NCBI GenBank assembly: GCA_046262355.1
Contig: JBHEMX010000068.1
Span: forward strand, 1 to 64,000
Length of the DNA: 64,000 nt
Origin: DATADD01 sp046262355
GTDB taxonomy: Bacteria; Actinomycetota; CADDZG01; WHSQ01
Direction: 5' to 3'
Position numbers and translations under genes: made by a program
Shown: piece by piece, positions 7,846 to 16,395 of the stretch
Layout: each line of letters opens with the position of its first letter
Position numbering within the stretch: the first letter of the stretch is position 1
Notes under the pieces: generated by a model
Database searches by the model: none
What the model was told of the DNA's origin: nothing
The model's input: only the letters and a program-made list of their open reading frames with translations

Positions 7846-8874
7846 ATGAAGGCGATCGCGCTCGAGGGTTACGGCATCGACAACGTCAACTTTATAGACA
7901 TGGATGATCCTCAACCGGGTCCCGGCGAGGTCCTCGTGCGGGTGCGCGCGGCGGCCCTCAATCACCTCGATCTGTGGACGCTATCGGGAGATCTGCCGCT
8001 CGAGCATCACTTCCCTCACGTCCTCGGCGCCGACGGCGCCGGCGAGATCGCCGCGCTGGGAGACGACGTCAAGGGCCTCGCCTCGGGACAGCGGGTGCTG
8101 ATCAACCCCGGCATGTCGTGCGGGGGCTGTGAGTTCTGCCGCGCCGGCGAACAGTCACTCTGCACGACGTTCCATATGCTTGGAGAGCACGTGCCCGGCA
8201 CGTTCGCGGAGCTCATCAAGGTTCCCGCGCGCAACGTCTTCCCCTTCCCGGAGCATCTCTCGTTCGCCGAGGCGACGGCTCTCGGGGTCACCTTCGTCAC
8301 CGCCTACAGGATGCTGTTCACACGCGGCCGGCTGCGTCCCGGCGAGTGGGTCCTCGTAACCGGCATCGGGGGCGGACTAGCGCAGTCGTTGCTGCAGCTC
8401 GCGCGGCTCGTGGCGGGGAAGGTCCTGGTCTCCTCGTCGTCGGACGAGAAGCTCGAGCGCGCGGCCGAACTGGGCGCCGATGCCGGCATCAACTACAGGA
8501 AGAGCGATGTCGGCAAGCAGGTGCGGCAGCTCACGGGGAAGCGGGGCGTCGACCTCGTCGTGGACTCGGCGGGCGGCTCGGCGATCGACCCCTCGCTGAG
8601 GGCTCTGCGCAAGGGCGGCCGGCTCGTCATCGCGGGCGCGACGGCGGGTGGACGCGGCGACGTCGACGTGCGGCGTGTCTTCTGGAACCAGCTCGAGGTG
8701 ATCGGCTCCACGATGGGCTCCAACGCCGATGTCTCAGACCTGCTCCGGCTCGTCGCCGGCACGGGACTCAGGCCGCTGATCGACAGGACGTTCTCGCTCT
8801 CGGGTGGCAGGCAGGCGCTGTCCTACCTGGGATCGGGCGAGCACGTCGGCAAGGTCGTCCTCGCGGTCGCCTAG
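7846..8874 (+). CDS. MDR-family zinc-type alcohol dehydrogenase/quinone reductase-like protein
   Basis: Probable NAD(P)H-dependent oxidoreductase of the medium-chain dehydrogenase/reductase superfamily. The N-terminal GroES-like domain keeps the four-cysteine structural-zinc loop (CGGCEFCRAGEQSLC). The usual catalytic-zinc ligands are altered: Asn in NHLDLW replaces Cys, and the GHE motif is replaced by LGADGAGE. The Rossmann part has a modified dinucleotide loop, VTGIGGGLAQSLL. ATG 7846 gives 342 aa, normal for the family. The stop overlaps that of the convergent peptidase gene (CTAG shared). The substrate is unknown; quinone or enone reduction is more likely than alcohol oxidation. Confidence 0.8.
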   Translation: MKAIALEGYGIDNVNFIDMDDPQPGPGEVLVRVRAAALNHLDLWTLSGDLPLEHHFPHVLGADGAGEIAALGDDVKGLASGQRVLINPGMSCGGCEFCRAGEQSLCTTFHMLGEHVPGTFAELIKVPARNVFPFPEHLSFAEATALGVTFVTAYRMLFTRGRLRPGEWVLVTGIGGGLAQSLLQLARLVAGKVLVSSSSDEKLERAAELGADAGINYRKSDVGKQVRQLTGKRGVDLVVDSAGGSAIDPSLRALRKGGRLVIAGATAGGRGDVDVRRVFWNQLEVIGSTMGSNADVSDLLRLVAGTGLRPLIDRTFSLSGGRQALSYLGSGEHVGKVVLAVA

Positions 8875-9941
8875 AGGGGGCGGCGCCACGGCGCAACGGC
8901 GGCGCGTACCGCGGCCGCCACGGCGTCGGTGGCCGCTCGGCCGAGGTCGTCGAGCTCGGCGCCTCCGGCTCGCCCCGCGGCCGCGACGGCGAAAACGACA
9001 TCTCCGTCGTAGCGCGTGTGCGCGGGCCGCACTGAGATCGTGATGCCGTCGGAGCCTCGGCTCGCAAGCCAGCGCGCATCGCGCTTGTCGAGGCGGGCGT
9101 CGGTGGCGACGACCGCGAGCACGGTGCTCCGGGCCACCGTCCCGCCTCCCGGCATGTCGGCGCCGGGCGACCCGGCATCCCCCGAAACTGCCCCGCCGGG
9201 CGGCCCGGCATCCCCCGAAACTGCCCCGCCGAGTGACCCGCCGGCATCCTCGGAGACCGCACCGGCGGACGACCCGCCGCCGTTTCCCGGGACCACGGCG
9301 CCGGACGACTCGTCCTGCGCGAGAGGCGCCCGCGGACGAGGATCGGGAGAGCGCGTCCCCGCCAGCACGGATCCGTCCTCGGCGATGACGTCGCCCACGG
9401 GGTTCACCACCGCCAGCGCGGCAACAACGCTCCGGCCCGAGCGCCCGAGCGCGATCCCGAGGCCTCCGGGCGAAGCGTGCTCGACCCCCGCCCACTTGCC
9501 GACCGTGGCGCCGGTGCCGGCGCCGACCCTGCCGGTGGGGATCGCCTCCGCGGCCAGCGCGTCGCAGGCGGCGGCACCCTCTTCCGGACCCGGGCGCACG
9601 TCGGAGCTGCCGCAACCGAGGTCGAAGATGACCGCGGCCGGAACGATGGGGACGCGCGCCACGCCGGTCTGGTAGCCGATGTCTCTGTCGGCCAGCCAGT
9701 GGACGACTCCGTCTGCCGCCGCGAGCCCGAACGCGCTGCCGCCCGTGAGCACGATGCCGTGGATCTCGGTGAGCCGACGATCGGGGTGGAGCAGCTCGAG
9801 CTCGCGCGAGCTCGGCGACGAGCCCCTGACATCACACGAGGCGACGTTGCCGCGCGGCGGCAGGAGCACCGTGCATCCGGTCGCGGCCGCCTCGTCGCTC
9901 CAGTGCCCGATGCGCCAACCCGGCGCGAATCGGTGGCTCAC
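8871..9941 (-). CDS. P1 (DmpA/S58-like) family peptidase with a repeat-bearing insert
   Basis: Member of the self-processing Ntn-hydrolase family that includes DmpA aminopeptidase. Family blocks are clear: GWRIGHWSDEAAATGCTVLL, LTGGSAFGLAAADGVVHWL, VGAGTGATVGKWAG and, in the C-terminal part, STVLAVVATDARLDKRDARW, where the Thr/Ser before VLAVVATDA is the expected nucleophile region. Just before it lies an insert of about 55 residues, rich in Gly/Ala/Ser, with 11-residue repeats (GAVSGDAGPPG). GTG 9941 was chosen as start because the family N-terminus begins there; no strong ribosome-binding site is seen. It is divergent from a zinc-ribbon membrane protein gene. Confidence 0.82.
   Translation of the reverse strand: MSHRFAPGWRIGHWSDEAAATGCTVLLPPRGNVASCDVRGSSPSSRELELLHPDRRLTEIHGIVLTGGSAFGLAAADGVVHWLADRDIGYQTGVARVPIVPAAVIFDLGCGSSDVRPGPEEGAAACDALAAEAIPTGRVGAGTGATVGKWAGVEHASPGGLGIALGRSGRSVVAALAVVNPVGDVIAEDGSVLAGTRSPDPRPRAPLAQDESSGAVVPGNGGGSSAGAVSEDAGGSLGGAVSGDAGPPGGAVSGDAGSPGADMPGGGTVARSTVLAVVATDARLDKRDARWLASRGSDGITISVRPAHTRYDGDVVFAVAAAGRAGGAELDDLGRAATDAVAAAVRAAVAPWRRPL
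9160..9261. repeat. 33-bp in-frame tandem repeat inside the P1 peptidase gene
   Basis: Two near-identical 33-bp units (9160-9192 and 9193-9225) and a diverged 36-bp unit (9226-9261) encode GAVSGDAGPPG-type peptides in the linker before the processing site. The length is a multiple of three, so copy number can vary without loss of frame. Confidence 0.8.
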
Positions 9942-10017
9942 GCCGCGCAGGGTGGTGGCTCGGCGCGCGGATCCATGACGGCGAAGTCTAGGGGGCGCGG
10001 CCGTAGGATGAGCGCCG

Positions 10018-11481
10018 ATGCGGTGCCCCTCCTGTCGCCTCGACGTGGCGGACCGAGACGCGTCGCACTGTCCCGGCTGTGGCGCGCGGCTGCCCGCGCC
10101 GGAGGCGCGCACGACGGATCCGCTTCCCGCCGCCGCACCGACCGGGGACGGCGACAGCGTGCGCCCGCCCGGCTCCGAGCCCTCCGGCGGCCGCCGCCGG
10201 TCCCACCCTCGCCGGCGCGCGTCGCGGCCCGGGCGCGCCGGCCCGCTCGCGGCCCTTACGAGGTCGCCGGCCGCGCGACGATGGCTCGATGAGGCTCGCG
10301 CGGCCAGCGCAGCCTTCATGGTGGCCCTCTGCGCCGGCGCCGTTCTCGTGGTTGCCGCCAAGCTCCAGGATCCGAGCCTCGGAGCGGGATCGGATCCCGC
10401 GTCCGTGCTGACGGTCATCGTGATGGTAGCGCTGGGGACCCTCGGAGCGGCCCTGAGGCTCGACGACCTCGCGGTCTCGGCGCTGCCGCTGGGCGCCGCA
10501 GCAACCGTCGGCGCGGCTCTCGTGTGGTCGTCGAGCGCGGTCGTGGCGAGGCGCCTTGCCGCCCGGGGAACGCGGGGTGCGGACGTTTCGAAACCGGTTA
10601 GACGGGCCCTGGCGGGCGCCCGGATCGGCGCGCCGTTCGCGCTGCTGACGTGGGCCGCAGCGTTGATCTTCCGGCTGCGCTCCGGCCCGACGCCGGTGTC
10701 GGTAGGGGCCGGCGAGGCGCTGCTGCTGGGCGCGCTGTGGGGAGCGGCCTGCGGCGCGCTTGGAGGGCTGCGCGCGCCGGACGGCTTCGGGACGGCGCTT
10801 GCCCCCGCGCGGCGGGCCCTCGACAGGAGGGCCGGTCCGCTGATCCGGGGCCTCGGGGCGGGGGGAGCGATGCTGGTGGTAGCCGGGGTGGGCGCGGCAG
10901 GCGCTGCGCTTCTGTGGATCGTCGCCGTCCTCGTTCGGGGGGTCCCTCCGGCGTTCGGCATCCCCGAGGCGGCCGCGGCCGCGATCTTCCTCGTCGCGTT
11001 CGCGCCGAACGTCGTCGTGTCGCTGCTCGCTCTGTCGCTCGGCGCGCCGGTGGAGGTCGGGGCCAAGCTCCGGATCGGGGGGCGCGTGTTGGGACCCGTG
11101 CAGGAGCTGTCCCTCACGGATTGGGGAGGAGGTCCCACCCCCTGGTACCTGTGGCTTCTCGTGCTGATCCCGCTCTGCGCATGCCTCCTCGGCGGCTTCG
11201 CCGCGCGCCGGAAGCTCTCCGGGCGGCCCGCGATGGCCGAGACGCTCGGCGTCGCCGCCGTCACGTTCGCGGCTCTCGTGGGAGCGCTCGCCGCGGTGGC
11301 CGATGCGCGCCTTGGTGCGGGTCTCGTGCGCCCCAGGGGCTTCGCCCACGTCGCCCCCCATGCGTTCTCGACGTTCTTGCTCGCCCTTGCGTGGGCCGGC
11401 GTCCTCGGCGTGGCAGGCTGGAAGTCCGCCGAGTCCTACGAGGCGTCGCTGCCGGGAGGGCGAGACGGCGCGGAGCCCTGA
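10018..11481 (+). CDS. Zinc-ribbon multi-pass membrane protein of unknown function
   Basis: The protein opens with a double CxxC zinc ribbon (MRCPSCRLDV and HCPGCGARL), followed by a Pro/Arg-rich disordered stretch to about residue 80. About ten hydrophobic segments follow, including AAFMVALCAGAVLVVAA, LGAAATVGAALVWSS and LWIVAVLVRGV. No transport or catalytic motif was recognised. The layout resembles actinobacterial streptophobe-type membrane proteins, but I am not certain of that. ATG 10018 directly begins the zinc ribbon. The 3' end overlaps the convergent cytochrome-like gene by 46 bp, within an exact 25-bp repeat. Confidence 0.7.
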   Translation: MRCPSCRLDVADRDASHCPGCGARLPAPEARTTDPLPAAAPTGDGDSVRPPGSEPSGGRRRSHPRRRASRPGRAGPLAALTRSPAARRWLDEARAASAAFMVALCAGAVLVVAAKLQDPSLGAGSDPASVLTVIVMVALGTLGAALRLDDLAVSALPLGAAATVGAALVWSSSAVVARRLAARGTRGADVSKPVRRALAGARIGAPFALLTWAAALIFRLRSGPTPVSVGAGEALLLGALWGAACGALGGLRAPDGFGTALAPARRALDRRAGPLIRGLGAGGAMLVVAGVGAAGAALLWIVAVLVRGVPPAFGIPEAAAAAIFLVAFAPNVVVSLLALSLGAPVEVGAKLRIGGRVLGPVQELSLTDWGGGPTPWYLWLLVLIPLCACLLGGFAARRKLSGRPAMAETLGVAAVTFAALVGALAAVADARLGAGLVRPRGFAHVAPHAFSTFLLALAWAGVLGVAGWKSAESYEASLPGGRDGAEP

Positions 11482-12242
11482 CCTGAGCCGCCCGGACCCT
11501 CGCCGGGAGGGCGAGACGGCGCGGAGGCGTGAGCGGTCCCGCCGCGGCCCAGGTCCTCCAGGCGGCGCTCGGTCCATCGGGGCCAGAGGCGGCGCGCCAC
11601 CTGCACCTCGAGACGCCCCCGCCCGTGCATCGAGCGCCACACCCCTCGATAGCCCGGCAGAAGACCCGCCGCCACGACGACGTGACCGACGATCACCGGG
11701 GTGACGATGTAGGTGGCGGCCTTGTGCACCCGCAGCAGGAGCGCGAACGCGGGACCCCCGGAGACGAGCACGAGGCCCACTCCGCTCGCCGCCAGCGCCG
11801 CGAGCCCTCCGACCATCACGAGGTTCGCCACGCGCTGACCTGGGTCGAAGGCGCCGTCGTGAGCGGCGAACCGCCCGGTGACGGCGGCGCGCGGCCATGC
11901 CGGGAACCAGCGGAGGTCGCCGCGCGCGAAGGACAGAGATGCCCGGATCAGCGTGCGTGCCGCGCGCGCACCCCGGGTGGCCCCCAGCGCGCCGAGCGCT
12001 AGCAGCGCCCATCCGGCCCACTCGTGCAGCGTCACGTCGCCGACGCCCAACGCGCCCGCCGCCGGCGTCGGCGTGCCCTCGCGCCCGGACAGGAGCCACC
12101 ATCCGGTTGCCAGCAGGATCGTCGTGACGATGTAGACCGCGGCATGGAACCAGCGGGTCCGACGGTTGTAACGCTCGACGAGCGGACTCAGGCGTCCAGC
12201 GGGAGTTCGTCTAGTACCCGTACCCGTCGTCTTCGTCGTCAT
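11436..12242 (-). CDS. Cytochrome b/b6-type membrane protein (FdnI/b561-like)
   Basis: Probable diheme-type quinone-linked membrane subunit. Four to five hydrophobic helices carry histidines at positions typical of heme b ligation: RTRWFHAAVYIVTTILL, LHEWAGWALLAL and LLLRVHKAATYIVTPVIVGH, ending in LPGYRGVWRSMHG. The C-terminal tail is low-complexity with two copies of SAPSRPPG. ATG 12242 lies 32 nt inside the 3' end of the upstream lipoprotein gene, so the two are probably coupled. The 3' end overlaps the convergent zinc-ribbon gene. No dehydrogenase subunit is adjacent, so the electron donor is unknown. Confidence 0.7.
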   Translation of the reverse strand: MTTKTTGTGTRRTPAGRLSPLVERYNRRTRWFHAAVYIVTTILLATGWWLLSGREGTPTPAAGALGVGDVTLHEWAGWALLALGALGATRGARAARTLIRASLSFARGDLRWFPAWPRAAVTGRFAAHDGAFDPGQRVANLVMVGGLAALAASGVGLVLVSGGPAFALLLRVHKAATYIVTPVIVGHVVVAAGLLPGYRGVWRSMHGRGRLEVQVARRLWPRWTERRLEDLGRGGTAHASAPSRPPGEGPGGSGQGSAPSRPPGSDAS

Positions 12243-12657
12243 CCTCGGATCCCTCGCCCGGGTCGTCTCCACCGCCGGAGACGGTGACGGTGACGGTGTC
12301 CTCGGCGCCCGCCTCGGAATGGTCGGCGTTGCGTAACGACGCATCGATCGTGTGCTCACCGGCGGCGAGATCCGTGACGGTGTAGCTGGTTCCGTTGACC
12401 ACCTCGTAGTCGTCTTCGGCGCCGTCGTAGAAGACGTGGACGTGGTTGTTGCCGCTCTCCGGCGGGCCGAGCGGCACTGCGGCCGAGAGCTCGATCTTGA
12501 ACGGGACGACCACGCGTGCGCCGTCGGGCGGCTCCTCGATGGCGACCGAGACGTTCCCACCCGACCCCGCCTCGGACGAGCCGCCACAGGCGGCGCCGAG
12601 GATGACGACCGCCGCCAGCGTGGTGATGGGTCTGATGCGCAGACTCCGCAGACTCAA
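12211..12657 (-). CDS. Secreted lipoprotein with a HVHVF-containing beta domain
   Basis: The N-terminal signal ends in a lipobox (LGAACG), so it is probably a lipid-anchored extracytoplasmic protein. The mature part is a beta-rich Ig-like domain (SVAIEEPPDGARVVVPFKIEL ... NNHVHVFYDG ... GEHTIDASL) of a kind seen in uncharacterised secreted proteins. The HVH pair might bind a metal, but that is inference. The tail is extremely acidic (EGSEDDDEDDGYGY), and its codons also encode the start of the cytochrome-like gene in another frame. ATG 12657 starts the signal peptide. A role with the downstream cytochrome is suggested by position only. Confidence 0.7.
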   Translation of the reverse strand: MSLRSLRIRPITTLAAVVILGAACGGSSEAGSGGNVSVAIEEPPDGARVVVPFKIELSAAVPLGPPESGNNHVHVFYDGAEDDYEVVNGTSYTVTDLAAGEHTIDASLRNADHSEAGAEDTVTVTVSGGGDDPGEGSEDDDEDDGYGY

Positions 12658-12725
12658 TCGTGCCCCCTTCGCCCGTCGCAGCGCGTGGACGACTGGACTA
12701 CGGCGTACTGCGGTGGAGGGATTGC

Positions 12726-12968
12726 TCAGCGCAGATACGGCGCGACCCCGGGCGCGGGCACACCGGGATAGCGCTCGACCTCGCGCTCGAGCGTTACCTT
12801 GAGATGATCCTCGCGCGTGCTCATGCGGCGGTCCGCCTCGCGGAATCCGAGCTTGTGGAGACGTCTCAACTCGCCTGCGTGGGACTTGCGGGGCTTGCCT
12901 CCCGCCTCGGTGAGATAAACGTCGAGCACCAGCCGTTGGGTGATCCTCTTTTGCTTGCCCTCTGCCAC
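12726..12968 (-). CDS. Small hypothetical protein, 80 aa
   Basis: Not recognised. From GTG 12968 the product is basic and mixed alpha/beta, with RITQRLVLDVYLTEAGGKPRKS and a helix RRLHKLGFREADRRM, ending in EREVERYPGVPAPGVAPYLR. No signal peptide, membrane segment or metal motif is present. It lies 37 bp after the corA stop in the same direction and may be co-transcribed with it. The frame also opens further upstream into corA, which would be an artefact. Coding is supported mainly by composition, so confidence is moderate. Confidence 0.5.
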   Translation of the reverse strand: MAEGKQKRITQRLVLDVYLTEAGGKPRKSHAGELRRLHKLGFREADRRMSTREDHLKVTLEREVERYPGVPAPGVAPYLR

Positions 12969-13005
12969 GAGAAGGACTCTAGCAGCCGCGCGCGGTCTGC
13001 CGCTC

Positions 13006-14028
13006 TCACAGCCAGTCCTTTCTCTTGAACAGGTTGTAGAGCATGAGCGCGGCGACCGCCATGATCCCAAGCGAGATCCAGAAACCTGCCATCCCAACCT
13101 GGTCCCTTGACGGAAACAGCTCGTAGTTCATCCCGTAGATGCCGGCGATCACGGTTGGCACGGCGATGATCGCCGCCCATGCCGTGAGCTTCTTGTTGAT
13201 CTGGCTCAGCTCCTCCGACTGTTCTGAGCGCATCAGGTCGATCACGGCCTGTGCCAGCTCGTCGACGTTGTGGACCTGCTCGGCGATGCGAACGGTGTGG
13301 TCGTGGACGTCGCGGAAGAGCCTTTGGCTCCACTTCGGGGGCCGCTGCTCCTGCCGGTTGTCCAAGAGCCAGTCGAGCACCCGTTGCAGTGGAAGCGCGT
13401 AGCGCCGCAATCTCGCCACCTGTTGCTTGACGGAATAGAGCTGGAGCTGGACCTGTTCGTCCCCGGCTCGATCCGTCCTCGAAACACTCGTGCGGCGCAC
13501 GCGGTCGCGCACTCGCTCCACGACCGCCTCCTCGATCCGCTCGATCTGTTCCTCGAGGTTGTCTGCGAGCTCTTGGTACCCGTCGACCACCGCGTCGAGC
13601 AACGCGTAGAGCAGGTAGATGGGCCCTCGCCTGTCATGGCCGGAGCGGCTTACCCGGTCGCGCACACGGGCGAGCAGCTCCTCGGCGCCCTCGTGGATCA
13701 CGAGCAAGAAGTCTTCGCCCACGAAGGCGGAGATCTGGCGCTTCTCGAGCTGGTCGTCGAGCTCGTAGAGCTCGTGCAACACGGCGAAGCGGTGCTTCTC
13801 GTAGGACTCCAGCTTCGGCCGCTGCCGCGGACTGAGGGCATCCTCGACGGCGAGCGGATCCAGCTCGAACTCCTCGACGATGATGGAGAAGTCGCCGGGC
13901 GCGAGATCGGTCATGTCGGCCTCTCCCCACACGAGACTGGCCTCGTCGGCGCGCAGGTCCGAGACGGTCGAGAGGTCCTTGACCTCGCTCCATCCGCGTT
14001 CTTCGGAGTGGCACAGAGCCGTCAGCAT
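13006..14028 (-). CDS. corA: CorA-type magnesium/cobalt transporter
   Basis: Inner-membrane divalent-cation channel. The hallmark GMN motif is present as YGMNYELFPS near residue 300, between the two C-terminal helices (AAIIAVPTVIAGIYGMN and GFWISLGIMAVAALMLYNLF). The large N-terminal cytoplasmic funnel contains FELDPLAVEDAL and a long coiled-coil stalk (NLEEQIERIEEAVVERV). The terminus is basic (FKRKDWL), as usual. ATG 14028 gives 340 aa. It is divergent from the class III aminotransferase, with about 90 bp between; no Mg-sensing leader was recognised. Confidence 0.92.
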   Translation of the reverse strand: MLTALCHSEERGWSEVKDLSTVSDLRADEASLVWGEADMTDLAPGDFSIIVEEFELDPLAVEDALSPRQRPKLESYEKHRFAVLHELYELDDQLEKRQISAFVGEDFLLVIHEGAEELLARVRDRVSRSGHDRRGPIYLLYALLDAVVDGYQELADNLEEQIERIEEAVVERVRDRVRRTSVSRTDRAGDEQVQLQLYSVKQQVARLRRYALPLQRVLDWLLDNRQEQRPPKWSQRLFRDVHDHTVRIAEQVHNVDELAQAVIDLMRSEQSEELSQINKKLTAWAAIIAVPTVIAGIYGMNYELFPSRDQVGMAGFWISLGIMAVAALMLYNLFKRKDWL

Positions 14029-14120
14029 GGTTAGACGATACGTCTAGATGAATCGCGATAGAGTCCTGGCTTCCAGCTAAGCAAGGGCATGCGACCGGGA
14101 TGGTCGCTCAAGGAGGCGGC

Positions 14121-15485
14121 ATGGCCGTATCGACGCAGGAGATGGACCAGAGGGCGCAGAAGGTCCTCCATGAGGAGGTTTCCCGCTACACGGAGCGCAC
14201 TCCCAGGTCGCGGGCGCTTTATGAGCGCGCCGAGCGCGCCATGCCCTTCGGCGTCACGTCCTCGTTCCAGGTGGGGGACCCCTACCCGATGTATCTCACC
14301 TCCGGTCGCGGAAGCCGCGTCACGGACGTGGACGGCCACAGCTACGTCGACTACCACAACGGCTTCGGGACGATGGTGGTCGGCCACGCGCATCCCAAGG
14401 TGCGGGCTGCGATAGAGAAGGCGGCGGGCGCGGGAACCCACTTCGCCGCCACGACCGAGACGGCGGTCGAGTTCGCCGAAGAGATCAATCGCCGCTTCGG
14501 GCTCGAGAAGATGCGTTTCACGAACTCTGGTACCGAAGCCACGATGGATGCGATCCGCGTGGCACGCGCCGCCGCCGGCAGAGAGATCTTGCTCAAGATC
14601 GAGGGCTCGTATCACGGTCACCATGATGCGGTCATGTATTCGGTCGTTCCCACGATGGACTCGAGCGGGCCGACCGAGCGACCGTGGTCGGTGCCGTTCT
14701 CGCGCGGCATCCCGGCCGACACCGCAGACACGACCAAGGTCGTCCCTTTCAACGATGTGGACGCGCTCGAGAGCACGCTATCCGAGTTCAAGGACCGGGT
14801 CGCGGCACTGATCATGGAGCCGGTGATGATGAACATCGGCATCGTCGTCCCCCAGCCCGGCTATCTCGAGAAGGTCAGGGAGCTCTGTGACCGCCACGGC
14901 GTGATCCTCATCTTCGATGAGGTCAAGACCGGTGTGACGATCGCCCCGGGCGGTGCCACGGAGTACTTCGGCGTGCAACCGGACATGGTCTGTCTCGCCA
15001 AGGCGATCGGGGGAGGCACCCCGGTCGGGGCGTTCGGCGGCCGCGCCGACGTCATGGACGAGATCACGCGCGGCGTCGCGGCCCTGGGAACCTTCAACGG
15101 CAACCCGCTGTCCATGGCTGCGGGCCTCGCAACCCTCACCGAGGTGCTGACCGACGACGCCTACGAGTACCTCGCCAAGCTCGGGACGCGCCTCGCGGAC
15201 GGCTGCCAGCGCGTGCTCGACGACGCCGGCATCCCGGCGGTCACAACGGACCTCGGGTGCAAGGGATCGATCACGTTCCGCGACCGCAAGCTGGTGCGCT
15301 ACCGCGACTTCCAAGAGGTCGACGACTCGCTTTTCGAGGCCTACTGGTATTGGGTCGTGAACCGGGGCATCTACCAGACGCCGGGCAAGGAAGAACAGTG
15401 GACGATCTCGGTGCAGCACACCGAAGACGACATCGACCACACGCTGGACGTCTTCTCGGACTACTGTCAGACGGTCAAACGGTAG
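14121..15485 (+). CDS. Class III PLP-dependent aminotransferase (GSA-aminomutase-like)
   Basis: Pyridoxal-phosphate enzyme of aminotransferase class III, closest in layout to glutamate-1-semialdehyde aminomutase-like proteins. Visible features are TNSGTEATMDAIRVAR (phosphate binding), GSYHGHHDAVMYS, ILIFDEVKTG, where the Asp contacts the PLP ring, and the Schiff-base lysine in LAKAIGGGTPVG. ATG 14121 is preferred because AAGGAGG lies just upstream; an ATG at 14100 is in frame but lacks such a site. 454 aa is normal. It converges on a large polyamine-transport operon, so an amine or omega-amino acid substrate is more likely than a heme-pathway role, but this is inferred from position. Confidence 0.85.
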   Translation: MAVSTQEMDQRAQKVLHEEVSRYTERTPRSRALYERAERAMPFGVTSSFQVGDPYPMYLTSGRGSRVTDVDGHSYVDYHNGFGTMVVGHAHPKVRAAIEKAAGAGTHFAATTETAVEFAEEINRRFGLEKMRFTNSGTEATMDAIRVARAAAGREILLKIEGSYHGHHDAVMYSVVPTMDSSGPTERPWSVPFSRGIPADTADTTKVVPFNDVDALESTLSEFKDRVAALIMEPVMMNIGIVVPQPGYLEKVRELCDRHGVILIFDEVKTGVTIAPGGATEYFGVQPDMVCLAKAIGGGTPVGAFGGRADVMDEITRGVAALGTFNGNPLSMAAGLATLTEVLTDDAYEYLAKLGTRLADGCQRVLDDAGIPAVTTDLGCKGSITFRDRKLVRYRDFQEVDDSLFEAYWYWVVNRGIYQTPGKEEQWTISVQHTEDDIDHTLDVFSDYCQTVKR

Positions 15486-15522
15486 GCGGCGCGCGCCGGG
15501 AGCCTCGCCGATAGAGAGCGCT

Positions 15523-16395
15523 CTAGCCCTTGGTCAGGACCGGCGGTGGTGCGGCGCGCCGGGAGCGTAGCAAGCTCACGACCACGTACACGACGCCGAT
15601 GGAGAAGAGCAGGGTTCCCATGACGTTGACCTGCGCCGGCACCCCGAAGCGAGACGCGCCGTAGATCCACAACGGCAGCGTGGTCGTCGGGCCTGCGTTG
15701 AAGGTCGTGATGACGTAGTCGTCGATCGACAGGACGAAAGCCAGCACGCCGGCAGCCGCGATCCCGGGGAGGATGAGCGGGAAGGTAACGGTCCAGAACG
15801 TCGTCCAACGGTCCGCGCCGAGGTCTTGGGCCGCGTCCTCGAGGTTGCGATCGAAGCCCGAGGTGCGCGCCTTCACCGTTACCACCACATAAGAGATAGA
15901 GAACATGATGTGGGCGATGACGATCGTCGGCATCCCTCGTGCGACCTGCAGCGACACGAACAGTGCCAGAAGCGACACGCCCATGACGATCTCCGGGGTC
16001 GCCATCGGGATGAATATGAACAGGTTAAGACCCGAACGACCGCGGAACCAGAAGCGTGTCAGCGCCAGGGCGATCAGGGTCCCGAGCACGGTTGCGATCA
16101 GCGTGCTGATCGTTGCGACGATGAGAGAGTTCTTGAGCGCGAGCGTCAGCTCGGGAAAGTCGAGCAGCCGCCTGTACCACTTGAAGGTGAACCCCTCCCA
16201 CGAGAAGTTGAGGCGGCCTTTGTAGTCGTTGAACCCGAACAGGATCATCACCACGATCGGGATGAACAGATAGATGATGACCAGACCGGTCCACGTCGGC
16301 AGGAACCATCCCTTGCGCCGCCGGCGGGCCGGTCGCTGCCTACTCTCGTGCGTGATCTCCTGCGCCGGCGCCGTCGCCTCTTGAGTGGTCGCCAT
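15523..16395 (-). CDS. potC: Polyamine-type ABC importer permease, PotC-like (system 1)
   Basis: Second membrane subunit of a spermidine/putrescine-type importer. Six hydrophobic helices begin with TWTGLVIIYLFIPIVVMILFGF. The EAA loop that docks on the ATPase is visible as NLEDAAQDLGADRWTTFWTVTFPLILPG. A basic cytoplasmic N-terminus (RRPARRRRKG) precedes helix 1. ATG 16395 overlaps the stop of the PotB-like gene by one base (TGATG), showing translational coupling. It is the last gene of the nine-gene minus-strand operon. The substrate is inferred from family and context. Confidence 0.88.
   Translation of the reverse strand: MATTQEATAPAQEITHESRQRPARRRRKGWFLPTWTGLVIIYLFIPIVVMILFGFNDYKGRLNFSWEGFTFKWYRRLLDFPELTLALKNSLIVATISTLIATVLGTLIALALTRFWFRGRSGLNLFIFIPMATPEIVMGVSLLALFVSLQVARGMPTIVIAHIMFSISYVVVTVKARTSGFDRNLEDAAQDLGADRWTTFWTVTFPLILPGIAAAGVLAFVLSIDDYVITTFNAGPTTTLPLWIYGASRFGVPAQVNVMGTLLFSIGVVYVVVSLLRSRRAAPPPVLTKG

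Noticed and set aside
9942..11264. Upstream extension of the P1 peptidase frame
   Set aside because: The extra 440 residues are antisense to the zinc-ribbon membrane protein and lack any family similarity; the peptidase family begins near 9941.
14029..14120. Magnesium-responsive leader before corA
   Set aside because: The gap to the divergent gene is only about 90 bp and shows no M-box-like structure that I can recognise.
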